Part shown: positions 17,903 to 28,188 of the stretch, in pieces
Layout: each line of letters begins with the position of its first letter
Numbering within the stretch: position 1 is the stretch's first letter
Assembly (NCBI RefSeq): GCF_030063245.1
Contig: NZ_JASISR010000001.1
Span: forward strand, 1-64,000
Length of the DNA: 64,000 bases
Direction of reading: 5' to 3'
From: Paenarthrobacter sp. PH39-S1
GTDB lineage: Bacteria > Actinomycetota > Actinomycetes > Actinomycetales > Micrococcaceae
The notes under the pieces: generated by a model
What the model was told of the DNA's origin: nothing
The model's database searches: none
What the model saw: the letters and a program-made list of their open reading frames with translations, nothing else
Translations under genes and position numbers: made by a program

Positions 17903-19260
17903 CGCCTGCGCCATCGGCGACTCTCGTCCCGCGTGACTCCGTCCCGCGTGGCTCCGCTCAGCGTCGCTGGCCCACGCGTTGTGCCGGCCCGGGGCAGCAG
18001 ACGAGCAGGGCCGGGCACGCCGGCGTGCGGTGCGGTTCCCTCGCTATCTCGCTTGCCGCCGTCGTGCTGGTTGCCACAGCCTGCTCCGGCACGTCCGGCA
18101 ACGCCCGGACCGCCGACGTGGAGCCCAGCGGCGACGGCGTACTCAGGGTCGGTCTGCTGCTGGACAGCCCGGGCACCCAGGGCTTCATCAACGATTCCGA
18201 GCAGGCGGCTGCACGGCTTGCCGTAAGCCAGATCAATGCCAGCGGCGGATTCAAGGGCAAACCGGTGGCGCTGCTGCCGGTCACGCCGGGAACCGATACC
18301 CGGGCCCAGTCGGAGCACATGGTGGCGGCCGGCGCCGACGTGGTGATCGGACCGACCGATTCGTCCAACGCGGTGGCCGCCATCGACGTGCTGAGCAAGG
18401 CCAAGGTTACGCTCATCTCGCCGGCGAACACGGCGCCCGAACTGAGCAGCATCGGCAGCGGGGGGTACTACTTCAGGACCCAGGCTTCGTCCACCCTGCA
18501 GGCACAGGTGCTGGCCAAACGGGCTGCCGGCATCGGTGCCAGGGTTGCCGTGCTGCACGAGAGCGGAAGCTACGGGACGGACGTCTCCCATGCCGTCTCC
18601 GATGCGCTGAAGGCATCATCACATTCCGTTGCGGCCGATGCGGAGGCCAAGCCGGGCACGGAAGCGGATGCCGTGAAGACGATCAAGGATGCGTCGCCCG
18701 ACGCGGTCATCCTGGTGGCCCGGGGTGACGGGCAGGCCATGCTGGCCGAGCTGGCGAATGCCGGCATTCCGGGGTCCAAGCTGGTGCTCAGCGACGGCGC
18801 CACGGGAATTTACGGCACCGCTCTGGCCTCGACCGCGCTGCAGGGTGCCACCGGTCTGCTGCCGGGAATCTTCCCGACGGCGGAATTCCAGCAGCAGCTG
18901 TTGAGTGTCTCGCCGGCGCTGAAGGACATGACGTTCGCCGGCGAAACGTACGACGCCGTGATGCTGGCCGCGCTGGCCGCAACGGCGGCTAACGACGACG
19001 CGGGGGCCTCCATCGCGGCCAAGCTGCTGTCCGTCTCCGGAGGCAGGGTAGCCGGCGAGGCCGCGGGGGTGCCCTGCACCGGGTATCCGGACTGTTCGCA
19101 GCTGCTGATGCAAAAGAAACACATTGACTACGACGGCATCTCCGGTGCCATCAACTTCAACGAGAACGGTGATATCACGGCGGCAAATTACGTTGTCTAC
19201 AGCTTTGGTGCGGACAATAAACCCGTGATGAGCGGGACGGAAAAGGCGACTGCGCCGTAA
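17899..19260 (+). CDS. Branched-chain amino acid-type substrate-binding lipoprotein
   Basis: A 453-residue periplasmic-binding-protein family 6 (LivJ-like) protein. After a basic leader comes a signal peptide (SLAISLAAVVLVATACSG) with a lipobox Cys, then LRVGLLLDSPGTQGFINDSE, DVVIGPTDSSNAVAAIDVLS, VTLISPANTAPELSS and YYFRTQASSTLQAQVLAKRA, the classic first lobe. GTG 17899 overlaps the LytR_C stop. No permease or ATPase genes are adjacent, so it may be a sensor or orphan receptor rather than part of a transporter; coupling to LytR_C suggests an envelope role. Confidence 0.82.
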   Translation: MTPAPSATLVPRDSVPRGSAQRRWPTRCAGPGQQTSRAGHAGVRCGSLAISLAAVVLVATACSGTSGNARTADVEPSGDGVLRVGLLLDSPGTQGFINDSEQAAARLAVSQINASGGFKGKPVALLPVTPGTDTRAQSEHMVAAGADVVIGPTDSSNAVAAIDVLSKAKVTLISPANTAPELSSIGSGGYYFRTQASSTLQAQVLAKRAAGIGARVAVLHESGSYGTDVSHAVSDALKASSHSVAADAEAKPGTEADAVKTIKDASPDAVILVARGDGQAMLAELANAGIPGSKLVLSDGATGIYGTALASTALQGATGLLPGIFPTAEFQQQLLSVSPALKDMTFAGETYDAVMLAALAATAANDDAGASIAAKLLSVSGGRVAGEAAGVPCTGYPDCSQLLMQKKHIDYDGISGAINFNENGDITAANYVVYSFGADNKPVMSGTEKATAP

Positions 19261-19325
19261 TCAGCGGCTGCCGGGGCGACGCCGGGGCCGCAAAGTTCCG
19301 TGCCGGCGGGGTCTCCTTGGGCCCG

Positions 19326-20030
19326 CTAGTTTCGTCGGGCCGCACGGGCCGCCAGCGGGCCGATCGGGCTCTGCGCCAGATTGGACAACAGCTGCTGCGG
19401 GCCTTCAAAAACAGCCACGGCGCCGGCGTCCTTCAGCTCGGCCTCGCTGGTGCCGCCGCAGGTGACGCCGATGCACGGGATCGACAGTTTTGCGGCGGCC
19501 TGGACATCCCACACGGAATCCCCGACGAACACCACGTTTTCCGCCTCAAGGTGCCCGGCCCGCAACGCCGCGGCCAGGATATCCGGGGCGGGCTTGCTCT
19601 CCTGTGCATCGGCGGAGCTCGTGGCGGCATCAATGCTGGCGTCGGCATCCAGCGCCGCTCTTAGGACAGTGAGGTCGTCCCGTTTGGCTGACGTCGCCAG
19701 CACAACGGCGAGCTGTGCATCCGCGCATTGGACCAACAGGTCCTTGGCCCCGGCGAAGGGCCGCAGGGACGGCCAGCGGGTGGAGAAGATAGCCCCGTGG
19801 GCGGCTTCCAGCGCAGCGTCGTTATCCTGGTCCCGGTCTGCACCGAGCAGATGCCCGATGAGCTTGTCTCCGCCCATTCCGACCGCCCGGTGAATGGACG
19901 CCATGGGCACATCCAGCCCGTACCGCCGGAACGCCTCCCACCACGCGATCGTATGCAGGTAGCTGGAGTCGATCAGGGTTCCGTCGACGTCGAAGAGGAC
20001 GCCGAGCTTCTTTTCACCGTGCACAGTCAT
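19326..20030 (-). CDS. HAD-superfamily phosphatase (beta-phosphoglucomutase/phosphoglycolate phosphatase-like)
   Basis: A 234-residue HAD hydrolase with motif I DVDGTLIDSS (nucleophile Asp), a helical cap (about residues 25-95), motif II in VVLATSAKRDDL, motif III Lys in ESKPAPDILAAAL and motif IV VFVGDSVWDV. This is the layout of subfamily I phosphatases such as phosphoglycolate phosphatase. ATG 20030 (MTVHGEKKLGVLFD) was chosen; ATG 20042 would add four residues. The substrate cannot be read. It follows two genes on the same strand that end about 70 bases upstream. Confidence 0.88.
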   Translation of the reverse strand: MTVHGEKKLGVLFDVDGTLIDSSYLHTIAWWEAFRRYGLDVPMASIHRAVGMGGDKLIGHLLGADRDQDNDAALEAAHGAIFSTRWPSLRPFAGAKDLLVQCADAQLAVVLATSAKRDDLTVLRAALDADASIDAATSSADAQESKPAPDILAAALRAGHLEAENVVFVGDSVWDVQAAAKLSIPCIGVTCGGTSEAELKDAGAVAVFEGPQQLLSNLAQSPIGPLAARAARRN

Positions 20031-20098
20031 GATGCGTCCCATGGGTTTCCGGACGCCGCAAGGTGCTCCGGCGCCCTGTGTTAACGCTACGCCGTCGT

Positions 20099-20539
20099 CT
20101 ACGCTGCGCCGTCGCTGACCAGCGCCAGCACCGCCTTCCCGTACGCTTCCGCGGGATCCGGGTCCTGGTAGAGCCTGAGCGCACTCTGCCGCTGAACCTC
20201 CACGACGAACCCGATCTGGCCGCTGTTGAGGGCTTCCCGCCGCAGCGCCCTGAAGGTGCCCCCCAGCAGGTCCCGGAGCTGATTCTCGTGCGGGAGCCAG
20301 AGCGATTCCTCCAGCGAGACGGAGTCCAGCGCCCATTCAGTGGTCCCGTTCATCCCCAGTACGGTCCCGGTGGGGTAGGCGTGGGCTTCGATCGTCATAT
20401 CGCTGACCACGAAAACCTCATTTGCCTCGAGCACGTCGGGACTGTCGATCAGCCGTTCGATGCAGAACGTGTCGCCGGCGACCGGTATCCAGCGCAGGCC
20501 GGCCCTGCGCAGGGCACCGGCAAGTTCCGTGGAGATCAC
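20099..20539 (-). CDS. Conserved hypothetical protein, translationally coupled to the epimerase
   Basis: A 146-residue soluble protein starting at a GTG that overlaps the epimerase stop (GTGA). Visible blocks include AGLRWIPVAGDTFCIERL, VFVVSDMTIEAHAYPTGTVL, FNGTTEWALD-like GMNGTTEWALDSVSLEESLW and LRDLLGGTFRALRR. Homologues in related genera are sometimes labelled pilus-assembly CpaE, but no CpaE/ParA ATPase motif is present, so that name is not supported. The mixed alpha/beta pattern and conserved TEWALD suggest a small single domain of unknown role. Confidence 0.75.
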   Translation of the reverse strand: MISTELAGALRRAGLRWIPVAGDTFCIERLIDSPDVLEANEVFVVSDMTIEAHAYPTGTVLGMNGTTEWALDSVSLEESLWLPHENQLRDLLGGTFRALRREALNSGQIGFVVEVQRQSALRLYQDPDPAEAYGKAVLALVSDGAA

Positions 20540-21573
20540 TTTCCGGCCCGCGTCCGGCGCGGCTGCAGCTTGGGGGAACCTGCCACCCCGTCGCCGTAGC
20601 CCATGCCCTGGATCGCAGCCACCATGGCGTCCACGGAGCTGATTTTCGGATCCCAACCCAACGCCCGGATCCTGTCCGTGTTCATAACCGGTGACTGCGC
20701 GGCCATGTCCACCCATCCCGGATCGGAACGCTGCAGCCGAAGCCACCAGGTCACCGCGGCCAGCGCACGAAGCACCACCAGCGGCAAGGTAATGATCCGG
20801 CGGGTCCCGAGAATCCACCCCAACAGCTCGGGGGTGATCACCGGTTCCGCCGCGACATTGAACGCGCCGGGCGCACGCTCGGCGATGACCCGCCAATAGG
20901 CGTCCGCTACGTCGTCCGCGTGTACAGCCTGGAACGTCAGCTCGCGGGGCAGCGGCAGCAACGGCGTCGTGATTTTGTAGCCAAGGTACTTGGGCACCAG
21001 GGGACCGAGGAATAGGCGCCCGACCTCACTTCCGGCGTCGCGCTGGAAAATCAGGGAGGGCCGCAGGCGGCTGACTACCACCTCCGGATGCTGGGCCTCG
21101 AACGCGTCCAGCAGGCGCTCGTTGGCCGCCTTGTGCCGGCTGTAATGCGAGGTGTGAATGCCTCCGGTGGGCCACGCTTCATCCGAGCGCCGGATCTTGG
21201 CCCCTGGACTATAGGCGCCGACGGACGAGGCATATACGACGTGCCGGGCCTTGGCACTGGCCGCGGCAAGCAGCACATTTTCCAGCCCGGTGACATTGGT
21301 GGCGAACATGGTCGGCTCGTCATGGTTGGGCTGAATGGCCCAGGCAAGATTGACGACGACGTCGGCCCCGTCAAGTACTGCGGCCAGACGCGGCGCCGCC
21401 CCGGGTGCCCCTATGTCCACGCTGTGCCAGCGCACATAGGCGTACGGCTCCGCGTCGGGATCGGGGAGATGGCGGGCAATTCCCAGCACGGATTCGACTC
21501 CCGGGGCCTGGTGAAGACGCCGCAGCAGCGCTGTTCCTACGTTCCCGGTGGCTCCGATGACAGCAACCCGCAT
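20536..21573 (-). CDS. NAD-dependent epimerase/dehydratase (extended SDR)
   Basis: A 345-residue extended short-chain dehydrogenase-like protein. The Rossmann loop is VIGATGNVGTAL at residues 4-15; VVNLAWAIQPN, YASSVGAYSPG and the catalytic YSRHKAANE (Y-x3-K) are in the expected order. The C-terminal half binds a substrate that the sequence does not reveal (sugar nucleotide, steroid and other substrates occur in this family). ATG 21573 has AAGGAGA 6 bases upstream. Its stop overlaps the next small gene, so they form a two-gene operon. Confidence 0.87.
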   Translation of the reverse strand: MRVAVIGATGNVGTALLRRLHQAPGVESVLGIARHLPDPDAEPYAYVRWHSVDIGAPGAAPRLAAVLDGADVVVNLAWAIQPNHDEPTMFATNVTGLENVLLAAASAKARHVVYASSVGAYSPGAKIRRSDEAWPTGGIHTSHYSRHKAANERLLDAFEAQHPEVVVSRLRPSLIFQRDAGSEVGRLFLGPLVPKYLGYKITTPLLPLPRELTFQAVHADDVADAYWRVIAERAPGAFNVAAEPVITPELLGWILGTRRIITLPLVVLRALAAVTWWLRLQRSDPGWVDMAAQSPVMNTDRIRALGWDPKISSVDAMVAAIQGMGYGDGVAGSPKLQPRRTRAGK

Positions 21574-21848
21574 CCGGCTCTCCTTAAACTTGATGGTAAG
21601 CACCCTCTGTGGCAAGCAAAGCTGGTGACAGGCAAACTTGGTGGCAGTAAGCCTACTGATAGTAAGCAAGCCTATTGTCGGCCGGTGCGGGGAGCAAGGG
21701 TACGGGGAGCAAGGGCGCGGTGGCCCTTTCCGGCCTAGGATGTTGCCTAAGTACAAGTATCGGAACCAGCAACGCGGAACGTCCGGTCCCGGCCCCAGCA
21801 ACGAGGCCGCAACGCTGGATCCGCGGTCACAGACAGGAGAGTCGGACC

Positions 21849-22319
21849 ATGAGCACCGAATCCAGCGAACCGTCACGAGGCGTTCCATCCGGGCTCGGCC
21901 CCCGGGCACAGGAAACGGACGAGCCCGAGGGGCCTTTGAGCCGGAGCCGTTCCGGCACGGACCCCGGCCGTTCCGGCACGGACCCCGGCCGTTCCGGCAC
22001 GGACCCCGGCCGTTCCGGCACGGACCCCGGCCGTTCCGGCACGGAAATACCCCGTGGAACAGGTGTGACACGCGCTGCGGCTGTCTGGGTCGCCGTGGCC
22101 ATTTCGCTGGCCGTGCTGGTTTTGCTGATTATCTTTTTCATCCAGAATCAGGATCAGGTCAGGGTTTACTTCCTTGGCTTGGAGGGATCGCTGGCCTTGG
22201 GGATAGCGCTGTTTATAGCGGCCGTCGGGGGCGGGATCCTGGTGGCCCTGGCCGGAGGGGCGCGGATCATTCAGTTGCGCATTCAGGGACATAGAAGGAG
22301 GAAACTGGGGAACTCTTAG
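21849..22319 (+). CDS. LapA/DUF1049-domain inner-membrane protein with N-terminal tandem repeat
   Basis: A 156-residue protein. The C-terminal half has two membrane helices (AAAVWVAVAISLAVLVLLII and LALGIALFIAAVGGGILVAL) flanking FIQNQDQVRVYFLGLEGSL, the DUF1049 (LapA/YciS-like) signature. The N-terminal 70 residues are hydrophilic and include about 4.7 copies of the heptad DPGRSGT encoded by a 21-bp tandem repeat. Start ATG 21849 has AGGAGA 8 bases upstream. YciS/LapA proteins regulate lipopolysaccharide in proteobacteria; the role in actinobacteria is unknown. Confidence 0.8.
   Translation: MSTESSEPSRGVPSGLGPRAQETDEPEGPLSRSRSGTDPGRSGTDPGRSGTDPGRSGTDPGRSGTEIPRGTGVTRAAAVWVAVAISLAVLVLLIIFFIQNQDQVRVYFLGLEGSLALGIALFIAAVGGGILVALAGGARIIQLRIQGHRRRKLGNS
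21947..22045 (+). repeat. 21-bp tandem repeat, about 4.7 copies, coding DPGRSGT heptads
   Basis: The unit CCGTTCCGGCACGGACCCCGG occurs in four exact tandem copies (starts 21947, 21968, 21989, 22010) followed by a 15-base partial copy. The unit length keeps the reading frame of the DUF1049 gene, so copy-number change would alter only the length of a hydrophilic segment. Confidence 0.9.
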
Positions 22320-22489
22320 CCGGCGCGGCTGCGGCCGGCGGCTCCGGCCGCGGCTCCGGGCACGGCAGGATTCTGCGCACAGATCCAGCCGCGGGTCCTG
22401 GCTACGGCTCCGTCCGCGGTTGCGGGCATGGTTCCGGTTTCTGGCTGGCGGTCGCGCAGCGTCAATCCCGCAGGGGCAGTCCCGCAGTT
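22320..22489. other. Convergent intergenic region with GC-rich low complexity
   Basis: The stretch between two convergent genes holds repeated GGCTCCGG/CCGCGG-type words and several copies of a CCCGCAG word before 22500. It is likely to hold terminators for both genes, but no single clean hairpin with a T-run could be singled out. Confidence 0.35.
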
Positions 22490-23119
22490 TTAATCCCGCA
22501 GCGGGATCCCCTTGGCATCATGTCTGAAGTTTTCGGATCCGGTCAGGATGAGAATTCCCTCAATAATGCCCCAGATCCAACTGACCCAGGAGAGGGTACC
22601 AATAGACAGCACAGTAATCAGCAACTGGGCCACCGCCTTGCCCGTGAAGCCAAGGTAAAAATTGTGGACGCCGAACGAGCCAAGGAAGATGCCGAGCAGT
22701 CCGGCCGCAATTTTGGATTTCTGTTCCACGCCGGGCTGGCCGTATACCTGCTGACCGTACGGCGACTGACCGTACGGCGACTGACCGTACGGCGACTGAC
22801 CGGGCGACTGACCGTAGGGCTGCTGATTATATGACTGCTGATACGGCTGCTGCCCAAGCTGCTGGCCATAGGGTTGCTGCCCCGCGGGCGGCTGGGGATA
22901 CGGCTGCTGACCGTACTGCTCCGGCTCGGCAGCGGGGGCTTCGTCCGGCCTGGGGTAGGGAACCTTGCCCGAAGGGGCTTGGCCGTATCCGCTGCCCCCT
23001 GTCTCCGGAGGCTGGTAGGGGGAGTCGGGAGACTGGTATCCGGGAAGTGACTCGGAGGGCATGTTCTCGCGGGGCAGATCGGGGTCGGCCGGATTTCCCT
23101 GCTGCGGATTTTCGCTCAT
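22490..23119 (-). CDS. TM2-domain membrane protein with Gln/Pro/Tyr-rich N-terminus
   Basis: A 209-residue protein. Residues 1-135 are disordered and rich in Gln, Pro, Tyr and Gly ([10 protein letters not shown] repeats). Residues about 138-205 form a TM2 domain: [40 protein letters not shown], then [15 protein letters not shown] with two helices joined by a short loop. TM2 proteins occur in many bacteria with no fixed function. ATG 23119 has AGGAG 6 bases upstream. The N-terminal repeats are encoded in part by a 15-bp tandem repeat. Confidence 0.85.
   Translation of the reverse strand: MSENPQQGNPADPDLPRENMPSESLPGYQSPDSPYQPPETGGSGYGQAPSGKVPYPRPDEAPAAEPEQYGQQPYPQPPAGQQPYGQQLGQQPYQQSYNQQPYGQSPGQSPYGQSPYGQSPYGQQVYGQPGVEQKSKIAAGLLGIFLGSFGVHNFYLGFTGKAVAQLLITVLSIGTLSWVSWIWGIIEGILILTGSENFRHDAKGIPLRD
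22751..22800 (-). repeat. 15-bp tandem repeat coding SPYGQ units
   Basis: CTGACCGTACGGCGA occurs three times in exact tandem (22751-22795) with a degenerate fourth copy. On the coding strand it encodes the pentads SPYGQ of the TM2 protein. The repeat length preserves the frame. Confidence 0.85.
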
Positions 23120-23277
23120 GCTGACTCCTGATGCTGTTGCGGGGGACAAACGCGTAAGGGAATGTATTCTTCATTAACGCTATGCCATGACCATGCGGGG
23201 CGCCAGAGAATGAGGCGACGCTGGCGGTGCAATTTCCCCGGCGCGGAGTTCGCCGGCAGCGCAAGAAATCCGATCCG

Positions 23278-23304
23278 CTTGCACTCTCCACGGGTGAGTG
23301 CTAA
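23278..23304. promoter_or_regulatory. CIRCE element 1 (HrcA operator)
   Basis: CTTGCACTC-N9-GAGTGCTAA matches the CIRCE consensus TTAGCACTC-N9-GAGTGCTAA with a perfect right arm and 7 of 9 positions on the left. It lies about 190 bases upstream of groEL and would bind the heat-shock repressor HrcA. Confidence 0.85.
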
Positions 23305-23312
23305 TTATTGAG

Positions 23313-23339
23313 TTAGCACTCTCCGGTGCCGACTGCTAA
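23313..23339. promoter_or_regulatory. CIRCE element 2 (HrcA operator)
   Basis: TTAGCACTC-N9-GACTGCTAA has a perfect left arm and one mismatch on the right. It is separated from the first element by 8 bases, giving two HrcA sites on nearly the same helix face in front of groEL. Confidence 0.88.
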
Positions 23340-23458
23340 AAACTCGAGGTGCCGGAGCGAGTGATGCAGTAACCAGTGTGGTGAGAGCCTGCCGGCCGGC
23401 GTATAGAGATCGCCGCGTCCACGGCTCGTCCGTCGCGGGCACCGCAGCCTGGTCCTGA

Positions 23459-25123
<1,665 letters not shown>

Positions 25124-25143
25124 GCCACTCTGCTTTCCAAGCG

Positions 25144-25188
25144 CCAAAGCGCTCCTGCCACCTTAGTTTCCGGCAGGGGCGCCTTTGG
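25144..25188 (+). terminator. Probable groEL terminator hairpin
   Basis: An imperfect inverted repeat 20 bases after the groEL stop pairs CCAAAGCGCTCCTGCC with GGCAGGGGCGCCTTTGG (one bulge, one mismatch) around a 12-base loop, followed by a weak T-containing tail. It should form a strong RNA hairpin and end groEL transcription. Confidence 0.7.
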
Positions 25189-25225
25189 TGTCTTAACGGT
25201 GGCTTGGATCTGAAAGTATGGATGC

Positions 25226-26158
25226 ATGACGATTGTTGCTGCCGCGGACGGATCTGCCCTTGGAAACCCAGGACCCGCCGGCTGGGCCTGGTACGTGGAC
25301 GATTCCTGCTGGCGGGCCGGCGGATGGCCACACGGCACCAACAATCAGGGCGAGCTGATGGCGGTGCTTGATCTCTTCCGCTCCACCGAGGACGTGCCGG
25401 ACGAGCACCTGCGGATCCTCTGCGACAGCCAATACGTCATCAACTGCATCACCAAATGGATGGCCGGCTGGAAGCGCAAGGGATGGCGCAAGGCCGATGG
25501 TAAACCGGTGCTCAACGTTGACCTTCTGAAGGATATCGACGCCGCCATCGCCGGACGGGACTACAGTTTCGAATGGGTCAAGGGTCATGCCGGACATGAC
25601 CTGAATGAGGCGGCAGACGTGCGCGCCCGCGCCGTGGCCATCGCATTCCAATCCGGCGGGGCTGTTCCGGCAGGCCCGGGTTATCCGGGATCCGCAGCCG
25701 CCGCTGCGGAGCTCGGGGCAACCGGAGCGGACGCCGTGTCCGGGCGGCGGGCCGTGGCGCACGAGGACCCCGACCTCTTTTCCAGCCTGCTGGAGGGGGA
25801 TTTTGAACCCCTGACCTCGTCCGTCCGGGACCAAATTATTACCCTGGAGCAGGAACTGCTGCGTCCGGACGTGCGCCGGGACTCCAGCCGCGTGGCGGTG
25901 CTGCTACACCCCGATTTTGAGGAGTTCGGAGTTTCCGGCCGGATGTGGACCCGGGATGCGATGCTCGGCGCCATGGGTGCGGACATTGGGCCGGATCCGG
26001 ACATGGAGGTGCTGGACGTGGCTCTGCTGGATGAGGCGACGGCCCTGATGACCTACCGGACGACCGGCCGCGAGGGTTCCGCGCTGCGCAGTTCACTGTG
26101 GCGGCAGACCGGTGGCCAGTGGCGGCTGCGCTTCCACCAGGGAACGCCCGAGGCATAG
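25226..26158 (+). CDS. Ribonuclease H fused to a DUF4440/SnoaL-like domain
   Basis: A 310-residue protein. Residues 1-140 are an RNase HI fold with the four acidic catalytic residues visible in ADGSALGNPGP (Asp), NNQGELMAVL (Glu), CDSQYVIN (Asp) and LNEAADVRAR (Asp). It would degrade the RNA strand of RNA:DNA hybrids. After a variable linker (about 145-185) residues 190-310 form a SnoaL/DUF4440-like cone domain (LLEGDFEPLTSSVRDQIITL, SRVAVLLHPDFEEFGVSGRM, ALMTYRTTGREG, WRLRFHQGTPE). The second domain is common on its own in actinobacteria; what it binds is unknown. It starts 100 bases after groEL. Confidence 0.88.
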   Translation: MTIVAAADGSALGNPGPAGWAWYVDDSCWRAGGWPHGTNNQGELMAVLDLFRSTEDVPDEHLRILCDSQYVINCITKWMAGWKRKGWRKADGKPVLNVDLLKDIDAAIAGRDYSFEWVKGHAGHDLNEAADVRARAVAIAFQSGGAVPAGPGYPGSAAAAAELGATGADAVSGRRAVAHEDPDLFSSLLEGDFEPLTSSVRDQIITLEQELLRPDVRRDSSRVAVLLHPDFEEFGVSGRMWTRDAMLGAMGADIGPDPDMEVLDVALLDEATALMTYRTTGREGSALRSSLWRQTGGQWRLRFHQGTPEA

Positions 26159-26183
26159 GACCGACCACAGGTCGGCTGACGGG

Positions 26184-26474
26184 TCAGCCGGCGAAGAGCC
26201 GGGTGTTGGCGTCTTCGGCCTGCGCGTACTGGGTTGCCGCGCTGGCCAGTGCACGGCTGATGCTCTCCAGCGATGCTTCAACGCGGAGTTGGGTGCTGCG
26301 CCAATCGGTGATCAGGGATTGGAAATTCGTGGCCGCGGCACCTGTCCAACTGGACTGCAGATCCAACAGGTTGCGCTGCATGGCATCCACCTCCGCACGG
26401 ATCTGATCGATGGAGCCCTTGACCGCCTGGCTCTTAAGCGCAAGATCGTCGCTGTTGACATGGAACACGGCCAT
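26184..26474 (-). CDS. WXG100-family (ESAT-6-like) protein
   Basis: A 96-residue helical-hairpin protein with the central W-x-G turn (LQSSWTGAAATNFQSLI) between two long amphipathic helices, the layout of WXG100 substrates of type VII secretion. The C-terminus (QYAQAEDANTRLFAG) carries a Y-x3-D/E-like signal pattern. ATG 26474 has AGGAGG about 7 bases upstream. No EccC or other ESX genes are adjacent, so secretion must rely on machinery elsewhere. The gene sits directly downstream of a two-component system on the same strand. Confidence 0.88.
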   Translation of the reverse strand: MAVFHVNSDDLALKSQAVKGSIDQIRAEVDAMQRNLLDLQSSWTGAAATNFQSLITDWRSTQLRVEASLESISRALASAATQYAQAEDANTRLFAG

Positions 26475-26577
26475 GTGAGTGCCTCCTGGACTGGGGATGT
26501 AACCGGATCCCTCGAGGCTAGCGGCCGACGCCGTGCGGGCCCAGCGGCTGCCGACACTCAGTGCATAACACACTGGG

Positions 26578-28176
26578 TCAGGCGTCGGTGGAGGAGAAGC
26601 TGCTGTTGCCGTCCGACCCGTCGCCGCCGTGCCGGTGGTCGAATGAGCCGTGCCGGTGGTTGAATGAGTCCTGCCGGCGGTCCAATGAGTCCTCCGGGCC
26701 GGCGTCGTCCACGGCATCGTCGGGAGCCTGGAAGGGCAGCGAGATGACCAGCGTTGCTCCGCCATTCGGGGTTTGTTCCATCCTGACCGTGCCCTCATGC
26801 GCGGCGACCAGGGCCGAGACTATGGCCAGCCCCAGGCCGCTGCCGCCGGTGTCTCTGTTGCGTGAGGAATCGGCGCGGTAGAAACGCTCGAAGATCCGCG
26901 GCGCCTCCTCCTCGGAAATGCCCGGTCCATGGTCGCGGACCTGCAGCACGGAGCGTTTGTCATCGCCTGTGCCGGTGACTCCCACCGCGATTTCCACCGG
27001 GCTGCCGTCGGGGGTGTAGCGCATGCAGTTGCCCATCAGATTGGCCACGACCTGACGCAGCTTCGCTTCGTCGCCGCTCACCGGCGCACTGACAGTCGGA
27101 CCGTCGTCGAGCCCCACCACGGTAATCACACGGTCCGGCGCGGCCGCTCGCGCATCGATTACGGCGTCGTGCCCGAGCAGCAGCAGATCCACCGGCTTGC
27201 GCTGCACCGGGCGCTGTTCGTCGATCCGGGCCAGCATCAGCAGGTCTTCCACCAGCTCACCCATCCGCTTGGCTTCGCTCTCGATCCGACCCATCGCCGT
27301 GGTCACATCGTCGGAGCTCTGCAGCGCGCCCTGCCGGTACAGCTCGGAGAAACCGCGGATGGTCACCAAAGGAGTGCGCAGCTCGTGCGAGGCATCCGCG
27401 ACAAACCGGCGCATCCGCCGTTCCGACGCCGTCCGGGCGGCGAAGGCGGATTCGATGTGTGCCAACATGGCATTGAGCGAGCCGGACAACCGACCCACCT
27501 CGGTCGCTGGGTTTTCAATTTCCACCCGGCGGGAAAGATCGCCGGCAGCGATGGCCGCGGCGGTCTTTTCCACCCGCGACAGCGGCACGAACGATCTGGA
27601 GACCGTCCACCTGGCAATCACGGTTCCAAGCGCCACGGCCAGCAACGAGACTCCGGCAATCACCGTCGCCAGCCGTTCCATGGTGTTGTTGAGATCCGTG
27701 TAGGGAAGGCCGACGACGACGTACCCGGCAAAGCTGGTCGAGGCACCGCTGCTGCTCTGACCCCTGATATTGGCGGGGGAGACAATGATGACGCGCCACG
27801 GATCATTGCCCGCGGTCCCGGGAACGGTGAAGGGCCGGTCCGCCAGCCCGGTGGCCTGCGGCAGCGAGTAGGAATCCAGTACGGGGGTGTCCCGGCCCTG
27901 GCGATTCTGGGCGAATATGGTCCCATCCGGGTAAGAGAACCGAACGTAGTACTCGAAGCCGAATGGCGAGTCGCCTTTGGCGTCGGCCGGGGTGATGCCG
28001 GTTTGCGCGATGGACTTCTGGAAGGTCGTCAGCTGGTTGTCCATCTGATCCTGCAGGAACGCACGGAGCAGCACATATGTCGCGCCGCCGAGAGCAAGCA
28101 TGGACACCAACAGCAGGGCGCAGATGATGGCCACCAGCTGTGTGCGCAGCGAGGCGTTCTTCCAGGTCCGGATCAC
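26578..28176 (-). CDS. Two-component sensor histidine kinase (TrcS/MprB-like)
   Basis: A 532-residue membrane kinase: N-terminal helix (LRTQLVAIICALLLVSMLAL), an extracytoplasmic sensor of about 150 residues, a second helix (LATVIAGVSLLAVALGTVIA), HAMP, then HisKA with the phosphorylated His in FVADASHELRTPLVTIRGF and a HATPase domain (NLMGNCMRYTP N-box, DHGPGI G1, GGSGLGLAIV G2). After the kinase core an unusual 45-residue tail carries imperfect SFNHRHG/SFDHRHGG repeats that are His-rich and could bind metal. It is downstream of, and 12 bases from, its response regulator. Confidence 0.92.
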   Translation of the reverse strand: MIRTWKNASLRTQLVAIICALLLVSMLALGGATYVLLRAFLQDQMDNQLTTFQKSIAQTGITPADAKGDSPFGFEYYVRFSYPDGTIFAQNRQGRDTPVLDSYSLPQATGLADRPFTVPGTAGNDPWRVIIVSPANIRGQSSSGASTSFAGYVVVGLPYTDLNNTMERLATVIAGVSLLAVALGTVIARWTVSRSFVPLSRVEKTAAAIAAGDLSRRVEIENPATEVGRLSGSLNAMLAHIESAFAARTASERRMRRFVADASHELRTPLVTIRGFSELYRQGALQSSDDVTTAMGRIESEAKRMGELVEDLLMLARIDEQRPVQRKPVDLLLLGHDAVIDARAAAPDRVITVVGLDDGPTVSAPVSGDEAKLRQVVANLMGNCMRYTPDGSPVEIAVGVTGTGDDKRSVLQVRDHGPGISEEEAPRIFERFYRADSSRNRDTGGSGLGLAIVSALVAAHEGTVRMEQTPNGGATLVISLPFQAPDDAVDDAGPEDSLDRRQDSFNHRHGSFDHRHGGDGSDGNSSFSSTDA

Positions 28177-28188
28177 TGTGCGGCTCCG

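Noticed and set aside
20099-20539. CpaE-like pilus assembly protein
   Set aside because: No P-loop or receiver domain is present; the name has no support in this sequence.
22751-22800. Possible CRISPR array
   Set aside because: The 15-bp units are directly adjacent, without unique spacers, and lie within a coding sequence; no array of repeats with spacers occurs in the window.
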